In this document: positions 45,110-55,700 of the stretch, in pieces
How positions within the stretch are numbered: the stretch's first letter is position 1
Layout: every line of letters begins with the position of its first letter
Source of the DNA: Deuterostichococcus epilithicus
Lineage: Eukaryota; Chlorophyta; Trebouxiophyceae; Prasiolales; Stichococcaceae
DNA: 64,000 nucleotides
NCBI GenBank assembly: GCA_033439295.1
Contig: JAVTLE010000008.1
Location: 1,674,001 to 1,738,000, forward strand
Reading direction: 5' to 3'
Translations under genes and position numbers: made by a program
Notes under the pieces: generated by a model
Told to the model about the DNA's origin: nothing
Databases searched by the model: none
The model's input: the letters and a program-made list of their open reading frames with translations, nothing else

Positions 45110-47727
45110 CTACTCCGGAGTGAAGCGGGTGGCGTACCTGCAATGCACACATGACTGTTGGTGTCAAAAAAGGGGATTGGCACAGCGGCAGCACAGGGTT
45201 CTGGTAGCATGCTGCATCACCAACAGCATGGACAGAGCAACCTGCTCGTTGATGTCAACAACAGATGGGAAGACATGGGTTTGTGAATGCAACAGAATAT
45301 TCGGTGCAGGATTGGGGCGTACGCGAAGGCATTGTTGGTGCCGGGGTCGGCCAGGTGGTCGGACAGCTGCAGCCATCAACAGGGGTGCCGTGTCAGTGGC
45401 TTGATAGTCGTCACTGCAGCGAGACGCCAGCCAGTGGTATGTGGCACGATCAACGGGACAAGTGCACGTCGGGATGCTGACTGCACGGCACAGGGAGCTG
45501 TCCTCTTGCGGGCAAGCCGTTTGGGACGCAGAGGCCTGAATGGGGAAGGAGCGCACATTCTCGATGGGGCCCTTGCCGGTGACGATGGCCTGGACGAAGA
45601 ATCCCAGGGAAGAGAACAGCGCCAGGCGGCCGTTCTTCAGCTCCTTCACCTGCGAGGATGGGGCCGCCGGCATGTCACCCTGCTATCACCGCCAACACTT
45701 GCATGGTGAGCTGCGGCACTTGGTTGAACAGTAATGTCCGGAGGAGGTTTGCCCGTGCGAAACTAGAGCATCGCCGCACCCGCAGCTCGGCAAAGGTGTC
45801 GGGGTCGTCGGCCAGGCCCAGGGGGTCGAAGGCGCCACCCGGGTAGGTGGCGGCGTCAGGGCCCTCGCCCAGGGGGCCGCCGTTGACGCGGTATGACTCC
45901 GCCAGGCCCAGCAGCACCACCTGCCGACGGCAGCAGGCGCGGTGCGCAATGGTGTCACAGATTGGAAATCATGACACAAATGGACAATCCAATTCGACCA
46001 TTGGTTCGCAGGCGCAGGAGCAGAACCGTGGCAGTCACATCAGCAGTATGTCGTTACGACCGTCTTGCAGAGCTGCATAGGCTTTGTGATGAGTGGCTAC
46101 TCTGATACAATGGTGCAACAGTGTGTGCGCACCTGAACCGCCAGGGTTGCGATGATAGACTGTGCGTGGACCAGGGCGGGGTTGCCCAGGTAGTTGAGGC
46201 CATCCTTCGAGAAGATCTGGGCGCAGCATGGCACCGAATCTCTCAGTCGAGTGGATTTGAGGAAGAGTAGTGCAGCAACACTTTGAAGTCTGCCATCAAG
46301 CTGCAACAGCGCAGCTGGAGGGACCACCTTGTTTAATCATCATGGAGGAGAATCTCTGATGAAATTCACCTGGGCGCCGGCCTTGAACCACACGGCCTCG
46401 CCAAACTCGACGCCAGAGTACTGCGCAGAGTGCAGACACGCTTTTCAAGGTTTTGTGATTAGCACGATGGCATGGTCTTACAATCGCACGCCACTCTGCA
46501 ATGCACACTATGCAACGTGTCACGGGGCTGACACATCAGCAAGCCCTCTGTGCACCAGGGTGCTGGCCCCACACCTTGGCCAGGGCCTCCGGGGTGATGA
46601 TGCCGACGCTGCCAAGCAGAGCCCAGCGAGCGTGGATGAGCTCGATCTCGCGGTACCTGGTGTGACAGCACAGCTTTGTTGGACGCAGCTGTGTACGAAG
46701 CAGGTTCTGACCCGGAAGGAGCTGCTGAGCACCAACCGTCACTTGGGTCATCACACAGCATGTGAGACATGGCGCGCAACAATTCTCTACACCTGGCGAA
46801 GGTCTCCGGGTCGGCCGACAGGCCGGCGGTGTCCCAGCCGTAGTCACCAGCAAACTCGCCGTTCAGGTAGCTGGGGGTGGAGCCCTCCGAGAAGGGGCCG
46901 AGCCACTTTGCGCGGTCCGGGCCTGCGGCAGTGCAAACATGTGAGTTCAGCACATTTACCCAGCAGTACGACAACCCATGATGTAACCTTACTTCTGGCA
47001 CGTATGAGTGCCAGATGCAGGCTACAGAGCTGAACATTGAGCTGACAAATGTGTTTCTGGGCTTTAGGGCCATGATGTGATGAGGGGAAATAAGATGAGG
47101 TGCGTTTCGGGCCGGAACAGCATTCTCAGGCCCTTTGTTGGCACCCTTCACAGAAGGCGCCGTGTGTGAAAGCCAATCGACCGACGCTCTGACAAACATA
47201 AAGATCCTTGGAGATAAGGTGGAGATCTGGTGACGGGAGGCGCGAGCGTGCACGGCCTGCATGTGCACGAGAATGAAGAGCGGAGTAGGAGCTCACCATA
47301 CCACTCGATGGCGGCGCGAGTGACCTGCTTGCTTGCCTGGCCACGGCTGACCTGCGGTCAAAACAGGGGTGTCAGCGCCTAGCTCGCGATCGCTCTCCAG
47401 GAAAAGCAGATAAAATTACTAGCTGAAGCTGTGTTTTTCGCTTGAAGATTTTACGTCGTGTACAAAGCTGCTTGGAATCCGTTTAGTCTTCGAAGTTGCC
47501 AAGAGGTTTCGCGCGTGTGGTGTAGAGGGGCGTGTCACGTTTTGGTCACCCCATCACAGATCACCAACGCGACTGGGCGGTGCAGGTCAGGTTGATAGAA
47601 GTCTCTTTTTATGTCTTTGAATGATTTGCAGTCGACAGGTCGAAGCTTCGTACTTTACCTTGTTTCGAATGCCGGAAAAGAGCGCGCGGGATGAAGTGGA
47701 TGAAGTGGATGCCATTGCGGAAGCCAT
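45110..47727 (-). CDS. LHCB: Major LHCII chlorophyll a/b-binding protein
   Basis: Photosystem II antenna apoprotein in the thylakoid membrane. Ten exons join without a phase error to 258 residues: 47727-47659, 47351-47297, 46922-46793, 46656-46575, 46420-46370, 46216-46133, 45920-45780, 45649-45557, 45366-45323, 45137-45110. Residues 1-35 are a Ser/Thr/Ala-rich transit peptide. The mature start has [14 protein letters not shown], the trimer-forming motif of LHCII. Helix B carries [12 protein letters not shown] and helix [17 protein letters not shown], with the Glu/Arg/His/Asn chlorophyll ligands intact. The C-terminus [11 protein letters not shown] is the LHCII amphipathic end. The generic LHC motif in helix B has Leu-Leu where LHCBM proteins usually have Met-Leu. 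Ten exons is many for so short a protein; the last one is 28 bases. Intact HARW and WYG motifs argue for a major LHCBM rather than CP26/CP29. Confidence 0.97.
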
Positions 47728-48111
47728 TTTTTGCTGCTGATGGGCCAGAAAATGGGCCAGCTTTGTCAGAACCACGTCTGGGAGCAAAGGAGAAAAGGAG
47801 CAGGCAAGGAGCAAAGTGAGCGAATGGCAAAGCAGAGAGAGCGAGAGGATCTTGAGCGCGCTTCGCACGTGCCGGCATCACGGGCACACGTTGTAACGAG
47901 CTTCCCCCAATGCAGCTAGTCCCCTTGTCACGTAAAATACCCAAACAGCGTCTGCAGCCTACGATCGCATACTTCAGCAGTTATCACTGCGGTTCGTCTG
48001 CAGCATTGCTGCTTGCTGTAGCGCCAGGCCGCGCGTCTCGTCAGGCCAGTGCACCTGCTCGAGCCTGGTGCTGCCGCAAGCGGCGGGGGCGCAGTGCAGA
48101 CGCCTACAGCC
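47728..48111. promoter_or_regulatory. Divergent intergenic region, LHCB / R3HCC1-like
   Basis: About 385 bases between head-to-head starts. It should contain the light-regulated LHCB promoter. I see no unambiguous TATA or known light-response element. Confidence 0.45.
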
Positions 48112-49697
48112 ATGGCAGACGCCCCAAGGGACCATGGGACGGACGCGGCAGCCGCCCTGAACGCTCTGAGCCTGAATGCTCTGCAGGCAAGGCAGCTGGA
48201 CAACAGGCTTGGCGGCTCGGAGAAGAACCTTGCCGTCGACCGCGGGAGCCCTGTCGGCGGCCCCACATCCTGCGTTGCTGCAATGCAGACAGCTGGGCGC
48301 TTTCTTCTGCAGAAATCATGAATGTGGATCTTGCAATATGACGGTGCTCCGATTGCTCTGTTAGCAGGATGGACTAAGCGGCGGGGCGGAGGCAAAGCAA
48401 CCCGCGGACGACTGGGATGCAGACGATGGTGCGTCACATCATGCCCATGAACCAGTGGAAGGGCCCTGTTTCCACATTCAAGGGCATGGGATACCTGAGC
48501 TTCTCCAGGAGGTCATCGAGAGCCTTCAGATGGATGGCCTGTGACCCTCCTGCAGACTGGGATGCGGCTCCAGCGACGCCTCAGTTCCGGCATGCCACAT
48601 CAGTTGCAGCGCCCGCTGCCGACGCGACAGGCTCGTGCAGCTCAGCTGGTGCAATTCCTGCGCCATCGTCGACAGCAGCTGCAGCAGCCAGCGACCGTGC
48701 AGGAGGCGCGGGCGCAGAGGCTGCACAGAACCCGACGCCACTGCGGGAGGTCAGTGTCAGCCTGATGCTGTCAAGGTGGCATGTGAGGTGGCATGTAGTC
48801 TCACCTGCACCTGACTGAAACTCAACAAGGCTGCATACTCACTGTGTCAAATGACACTGAGCATGTGACATGCACAGATAGCATTTGAGGGCGGACACAT
48901 CTTGGAGTTTCATGGCCTGAGCAGCATCACGACCTCAACGGATCTGGAGGCTTGGTGTCAGAAGGTCGACCAGGGCCGTCTGCCGGCGCTCGCCAGGTAG
49001 CTTGTTGCCGTGTGGGCGTGTAGATATGTCGCAGCTCCGGCACGAGGACTGGGCTACCGGTCAACCAAATTGAAGTGAAGGCTCCGCTTTACAATCTCGA
49101 GAAGAACCGAGTCACATTCAAGCATTTGTTTCTGCAGCACCTGGCTGTGGGATGTCACTGCAGCTCTGCAGCGTACGGCGTGTCACACGCTTTGCGACCT
49201 GCACAGGTGGGTCGACGAGGAGCATGCTCTGGCGCTGTTCTTCGACCCGGCCTCGGCGCAGCATGCACTGCAGCAACCGTGCAAGTTCTCCAAGCGGCCC
49301 TTCTCAGAGGTGGGGACAGTGGCTGTGGCTGCAAACCTCGCTCCTGCCTTGGCTACCCACGCCCCTCTGTCGTGATACGCCAAGTTTTGGTGCGCTGGTG
49401 TGACAGCATGCCCTGGTCTGCCAAGGTGGAACACATGGAACGTGCATGGAGAAGACGGGGCGAACTTGGCCGCAGGCGTCGCTGGCGGCGAGGTGCATGC
49501 CCGCAAAACAGCTGGCGCCGCCTGCGCCGCGGCCAAAGACATCTGCGGCCGTCGCCAGCCGGCTCATAGGCAGCGCGCTTGGCATGCGCGGCGTGCGCGA
49601 CAAGGCCGGCGAGGCCAAGCTGGCGGCGCAGCGTCAGGAGAATGCGGCGCAGCGGCGCCTCAAGCAGGCGCAGCTGGCGGCGGCCTGGGACGCTTGA
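48112..49697 (+). CDS. R3HCC1-like protein (RRM-like fold, coiled-coil tail)
   Basis: The start MADAPRDHGTDAAAALNAL at 48112 opens a short helical exon. Later blocks are AFEGGHILEFHGLSSITTST (48885-48945), then WVDEEHALALFFDPASAQHA (49210), and a last exon (about 49465-49697) with SRLIGSALGMRGVRDKAGEA and a Lys/Gln/Ala-rich helix ending at TGA. The order HILEFxxL-xxT, WVDxxHALxxF and then ARxIxxALGxR is that of the R3HCC1/R3HCC1L family, whose middle is an RRM-like fold. Animal members interact with the exon junction complex; plant members are uncharacterised. I see no R3H domain here. A Ser/Ala-rich segment near 48560-48760 may be coding or intronic. The family call is moderate and exon borders in the first half are approximate. 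Confidence 0.62.
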
Positions 49698-51476
49698 TCT
49701 GACGTTATATGAACCTGAAGCTCAAAGGCCTAAAGACCACATGCGATGAGCGCAGTTGGTGGTGCGGCCTGCACACTGCATGTGTTTTGTGGATGACAGC
49801 AGCCAGAATGATATCCTCCGCCTGGTTGTCAAGATCGCGATGGAGCAGTGTCCGGGCTGGCGGCGGCTCTGGCTAGGGTGGGTGGCGCCTATTGTAAACG
49901 TGCCGGAAGGCGCACTTGCGACCTCCATCAGGGGTGGGGCACTCGTGATTACAGCCAATTCTGAGCGGATTGCCAGTACATCAACCAGTATTTGTGATCC
50001 AACGTGATCTCAATAGAACTGCAATGTCTGAGCCGCAGCGTTGTTGCAGCCGCCAGCATTTGAGCGGCCCGTTGTGATCGTCAGATGTCCAAGTCTAATG
50101 CTATGCCGCCAGCAAGGCGGCTGCCGAAGTTCAGAGGCGATGCTGGCTATGACAGATACATCAGGACACCCAGCCCCTGCTGGTCTGCTTCTTGCCCAGC
50201 CCTGCGGCAGCCCCTCCATTCGCTCTTCTTACCAAGGTACACGCAGCTGAGATTGCTTTTCGTTCCGCCACTGCATATGCGGAAGTTTCAGCTGCTGGCT
50301 GACGTGGCGACCACATCAGCAGCATCTGCGGCGGCATCACGATAAAATCAGCAATGGCCTGGAATGCTTCACAGAATCCTGCTGGATGACATGCAGGGAT
50401 ATCGCAGCCTTATTGAAACCATGCATGACAACCGTATAGCCCCGCATGGCACGTCAGTAAAGGGTCAGACCGACCTGTGGCTGTCCTCTCGGACAAAGGA
50501 ACAACGTCCATGTCTATGAGACTGCCGACCTTCAGTACCGGCGGTGCCTCCTCTCTGTCGATGAACTGGCCGTCGGACTGAAGGTTCACGAATGCCATAC
50601 TTCCGCCTGCCTTACCGGCTTGCTGCGCGTTGAATTGCATCATCTGTTTGATTGCCATAGCTATATATCAGGGTGCGCAGCCATATGAACAAGGTGACAT
50701 GCGGGCATCTGAACATGCACCCCATGCAGAGCACCTTTTATACGAACTGGATCCACCTGCAGTTGCCGAACGAGTGCCTCTGCTTGCTCCAGCTGCAAAG
50801 ATCGCAAAACAATCCCGACTGGCGGCGGCGGCAGCACAGACATCGATTCGCCATCACAGCTCTTCGTACACCAGAAACACGACAGCAGGCACCCTCGGCG
50901 GGCGGCCGTCTGCCCTGAGGATGGTTGGCTGCTTAATTTCACCATGTGCACGCGACAGAGTGTTTGATGGTCAAGAGCAGCCGCTGCGGAATCCCATCAT
51001 GCGCATTTGGGTATCCGCCGTGAAACCCGCCGCAATCCTGCAACAAATGACGTTGCTGGCGCTTCCGGTACAGGTACTCACACACAGGTACTCTTGCGCC
51101 CAAGTGCTGACAAGCTGCTCGTGTGAAAGCATGCGATCGATGCTGCAAGGACCTCGGCGCCACAAACTAGATGACATCAGGCACTACGTTTTGATACGGC
51201 GTATATCGAGGACAGCCCGCCCTGTGCTGGCCATTTTTTCCATTTTGCTCGGGCCTCGTGTGGACAGGACGCTGTGCGCAGGGCAAAGTACTGCACAGCC
51301 CAGTGTAACTGCGGCTCACATACATGCAACGTTGGCGTAAGCGACTCGTGGCACTCTGCTGCATACACGTGCTTTCGAGATTGGTGCCGGCGACATCCTT
51401 TGCGACACTCTGAATCGCTCCGAACCGCCCTCAACACGCCAGGCACCTAAATTAGAGACGACTTAACTCGAGAACG
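49698..51476. other. Unassigned 1.8-kb region between R3HCC1-like and ZNF593
   Basis: No recognisable gene. A TGTAA at about 49894 could end the R3HCC1-like transcript. On the minus strand an 82-codon frame from 50658 (MAIKQMMQFNAQQAG; DGQFIDREEAPPVLK) has protein-like composition, but I find no convincing splice partners. Plus-strand frames at 50085 and 50630 look random. The region may hold a small lineage-specific gene, long UTRs, or nothing coding. Confidence 0.35.
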
Positions 51477-52623
51477 ATGCCCAAGAACGCCAAAGGTGGG
51501 ACGGTGGAAGCACCGCTCAAAGGATGTGCATCCGGGCCTACGGCTGTACGGCTGCTGGGTCAAACGGCGTCTGTATCAGACAGAATTTCAATCGCCTGCA
51601 GGCACAAAGGGTGTCGGCCGCAGGGGAACGCACTCGCACAAGTCGCGGAAGACGCACAAGCTCGGGCTGCGGGCAACATTCCTGGAGCGTCACATCGACC
51701 AGGTGCAACGCATACACCATGTTCAAGTCCTGTAAGCTGGGTAAATGGTGCGCTGAAGCGCGCCTGAATCCCTCAAGCAATGCGGAGCAGGGAGGGCACT
51801 GCTCTGCCACCCGCAGCGTCCCATGCTGATCTGCTACGACTGCCGCAGGTTTGGGAAGACGTGCGGGCAGCTGAGCCAGTTAAGACCGACGCTATTGGAC
51901 CCATCGGCACCACCGACAAGTGCGGCTTTGCATGATAAACTGCTTGCCATTCTGCACTTCATGCAGATTGACATCCGAGAGGATGGCATGCCGGCAGGCC
52001 ATTTATTGCCATCCAGGTGGCGAGTAGGACCAGCCACATACGAGAGTGAGCTGTCGGTCGTCGATGTGCAGGGCGCCACTGGACGAGGACGTGCCAGCTT
52101 TTGGTAAGAACTACTGCGCTACCTGCAGCCGCTACTTCGTGACGCCCATTGCCCTGACGGCGCACGAGAAAACCAAGGACCACAAGCGCCGGTATCTTGT
52201 TTCCTCATCGACCGTGTCATATGTTTCCAAGGTTGAGTGCAGCGGCTGCTATGCCCCACATAGCGCCTGGCGCAGCGCTTCTGGGCACCACAAGGGCAGC
52301 CGCGAGCACCTTGCCGCGGTTTCTGACTGGCCATCTTATACGACTGGACCCGCCTGATCACGCAAATCAAAATGTCCAGGATGGAATGCAGGAGACACAG
52401 CAGCATCTGTCGCCCTCAACTGGCAGTTGCAACCATCTCCACATGCTCTCAACATGTGCCTCACTCGCATCGTGCCCCGGTGACATGCCGCAGGATTAAG
52501 GAGCTGAAGGGGCCACGGCCGCACCGGCAGGCAGACGCAGAGAAGGCGGGCAACATGGGACAGCCGGACAACGGGCCCCGGCTGCGCTCCGCCGGCGCCG
52601 CGCCTGCCGCCATGACCCAGTGA
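51477..52623 (+). CDS. ZNF593: ZNF593/Bud20-type C2H2 zinc-finger protein
   Basis: A shuttling factor for pre-60S ribosome export (Bud20 in yeast). Five exons join to 146 residues: 51477-51495, 51602-51702, 51849-51919, 52072-52191, 52494-52623. The first coding exon is 19 bases (MPKNAK). The N-terminus is Lys/Arg/His-rich (SHKSRKTHKLGLRATFLERH), followed by IDQVWEDV, the family's DxxxxDL-like link. The zinc finger is YCATCSRYFVTPIALTAHEK with the second His in KDHKRR. After it come RIKELKGPRPHRQADAEKAG, equal to the KRLKxL...EAExAxGMG block of the family. The start is decided by the splice: only MPKNAK joined to 51602 gives the basic family N-terminus. The larger unspliced frame from 51496 is not used. 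Confidence 0.9.
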
Positions 52624-52720
52624 AACCGGATGCGCTATGGCGCTCGCGGGATGGCAGCAAGGCGGCTGTGCAGCAGCAGAGGCTTGGTGCCAGAGTAGAG
52701 CCTGAGAAGTGCTGCCGGCC

Positions 52721-52722
<2 letters not shown>

Positions 52723-52766
<44 letters not shown>
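52723..52766. repeat. CAG trinucleotide repeat
   Basis: About 15 CAG units just upstream of the chosen start of the PPR-SMR gene, so in its 5' UTR or, if translation starts further upstream, an Ala, Gln or Ser tract. Confidence 0.9.
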
Positions 52767-52768
<2 letters not shown>

Positions 52769-52796
52769 CAGAAGCTAGCCGGTCGCAGCAGGCGGC

Positions 52797-55700
52797 ATGC
52801 TCCCCCGCGCACATCTCAGCAGTGCGCACAGCGGCCTGCTGCGACCAGCACGCCTTGCAGCGCTGGTGCCGCACGAGCAGCAGCATTCCTGTTGGAGTCC
52901 GGCCTGGGCGGCGGCGCACGATGCAGCGCTGTCGCGCTGCCACGCAGCGGGCGCCCCAGAGCGGCCGCATGGCGCTCTGCCAGCGGGCAGCAGCTGCCAG
53001 CAGCGGCGGCGGCGCCTGGAGGCTGCCGGCGCGCAGACCGAGCAGCGAGCGTCGACACACGTCGCTCAGCAGCAGCAGACCGGGAAAGGTGCACTCGGCC
53101 AGCAGCGAGAATTGCAGCAGCAGCAGCGGAACCGCCGCCCTCTTTGCTCAGGGCAGGTGGCAGGCAGCAGCAAAGCGACAGGCTGGCAGTCCAAAAGCTC
53201 TTCTCGTTCCCACCGCGGCGGCGCGCCTCAGCCTTCATCAGCGGCCATGCACGCCGCGAGCAGCGGCAGCCCTGCTGCAGCAGGACAAAAGGATGCGCAG
53301 CATTTTCAGCCGCCACCAATGCCTCCTGCCCTGCTGCGCAAGGCGGCCGCCATGGAGGCAGAGATGGAAGCGGCTTTTGCAGCAGGCCCCGGCACAGCAG
53401 CGGCCGCCGAGCCGCTGCTGGCCGATGACATGTGGCAGAAGCGCTGCCGCAAGGTGAGTGGGTGGTCAATCGCAGGTGGTGTGCAACTGATGGCAGATTG
53501 CCAGTTGTCCTACGCTGTTGGCTTGTTCTAACACAGTCCTTGTTCATGTTGCTGACTTGGCGGCTGATGAGCCGCGCCGCAAACAGCACGTGTTGCCGGC
53601 CGCCGCCGCTGCATGGTCACTGTACGTCGCTGTACGTCACTGCTTTGCAAGCAGGTCTGCACCCAGCTGGCGGAGGCCGGCGACCCGCGGCGTGCGGTCC
53701 GCCTGCTGCTGGCGGCCAAGCGGGCGCTGGGGGCCTCGCCGGCTGACAGAGCCGCCGGAGCGGCGGTGCTGCGGGCGCTGTGCCACCAGCGGGCCGCCTC
53801 CAGCGCCGCAGCCTGGGCGCTCAAGGCGCTGCCGCCGGAGCAGGACGCCTTTGCCATGCTGCTGCAGCACTACCGCGCCCGCGGCAGCCGCAAGGTGCGC
53901 AGACAGATCTGGTCGGGGCCGCAATTAGACTGCTGTGGTTTTCCCCATGCTGCACTATGGCAGGAGGCGGATTTCCTGAATGACAGCGTCAGAGCTGTGC
54001 AGGGCGGTGGCCATTGCATCTGAGCACCCTGCCTCCACAGCAGGGAGGGCTGTTGAAGGAGGGATGCTGCTGGTCAGCACGGCCCATCTGCATGCAGCCT
54101 CATCGTTCACAAGCCTCATGTCAGATTCATAATTCCACGCAGGGCGTGCAGCAGATGGCGGCCTGCCTGCGGGAGTCGGGGCTGCCGGCCGACTCCCTGA
54201 GCCGCAACACCTGGTTCTGCCTGGTCTACTGCCTGGTGAGGACTGCGTCCTTACTCACTGCAGCAGTGTGTCCAAGCCAACAATGCATTGTGCAATCGGA
54301 CCATGTGCAGGGTCTTGGCTCCGGGTCCGGCACTTAATCAAGAGGTCTTAGACCTGTGAGGAACCGAGGCAGATGTCGCGCGGTGGGGCGTTGTCGCGAC
54401 TTGCCCGCCCCCCTCTGTTCAGGCGGCTGTGGGCGACATCATGCGGGCGGAGAGGGCGTTCGAGCGGATGCGGGCGGCGGGCGCATGGCGCACGGATGAC
54501 TGCGCATTTGTCAATGTGCTGCTGGACGGCAGCGACTTGCAGGCTGCATTCCACAGGCAGGCCTGGCTTTGGTCGTGAGCATGAGCGCCGTCCACTCTGC
54601 ATCAGCACAGGGGATGGAGGTTTAGCACTGCAGCGTGCAGTTGTGGACCGTGCATTCTCGCACGAATTTGCAAGCTGGGGGAGGGGGTGGGGGGAGAGCA
54701 CGCACGAGCTCTGTCATTCTGCAGCGGCTGCTCACCCGAAACTGCGGCAGACGAGCCTTGTCCTGTCACGGCAACTCATTCGTGCCCCGGCGCCTTGCCC
54801 CCGCAGGTTTGAGCAGCTGCAGGCGGACGGCTTCAAGGGCGACCTCATCACCTTCAACACGCTGCTCAAGGCGGCCATGCAGGTGCTGAGCTCCGCCTAC
54901 AGCAATGCCTCATGCGCTCATGGCAGAGGCGCACTTCTCGTCGCTTGGCCCTGGGAGCACAAGTGTGATGCACCTCTGCAGCGGCGGTCCGGGCCTGAGG
55001 CGTCACCCCATGCTGAAGCACGGCGGCGGCGACGCTGTGTGCCCAGGTGTCATGCAAGAAGCACATCCCGCATTTGTCGCCGACGTGCTGAAGCCGTGCT
55101 TCAATCGCCGCAATCGCCTTAACCCCCTCAGCGTTGCGCGCCTGCAGGCGGCGGACCCCGCAGCCGCCGAGAGGGCGCACGCCGCGATGCTGGCCGCCGG
55201 TGTCCGCGGAGACGACCGCACCTACAACACCCTCGCCAAGGCCTTCGCCTACGCGGCGGAGCGCGCGGCGCCGGCCGGCGGCCGCGCTGGCCTCGCAGCC
55301 GTCTCGCGCAGCGGCGGCGGCCTGCCGAGCGAGGGCGGCGCCGCCGCCTGGGACCTGCGAGAGGTGAGACGGGCCCAATGCGGAGGCTGGATGCAAGTGT
55401 CCCAGGATCGATCGAGTGGAGGGTTGTCCGCAGGACCAGGGGCGTCGAGCTGGGGTCTGGCGTCGGAGGCGCGGTGTGGGCTGCAGTTGGAGGCAGACCT
55501 CTGCAGTGGCTGACGTTGGGACTGAAGGGTCGAGTGCATGGTTGGATGTTGAGGAGCTTTCCTGCGGCTTGACAGGTGCAGTCCATCATGGCGGCCGGCG
55601 GCTTCGCCCCCGGCCCCGCCTCCAACGTGTGGGGCACGCTGCTGGTGGCGGCCGGCAAGGCGGGGCAGGGCGCCTCGGTGCAGGCGCTGTGGGGGGACGC

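Noticed and set aside
51496-51735. 79-codon frame starting MGRWKHRSK in ZNF593
   Set aside because: It reads through the first intron. Splicing 51495 to 51602 gives a shorter, basic N-terminus that fits the Bud20 family.
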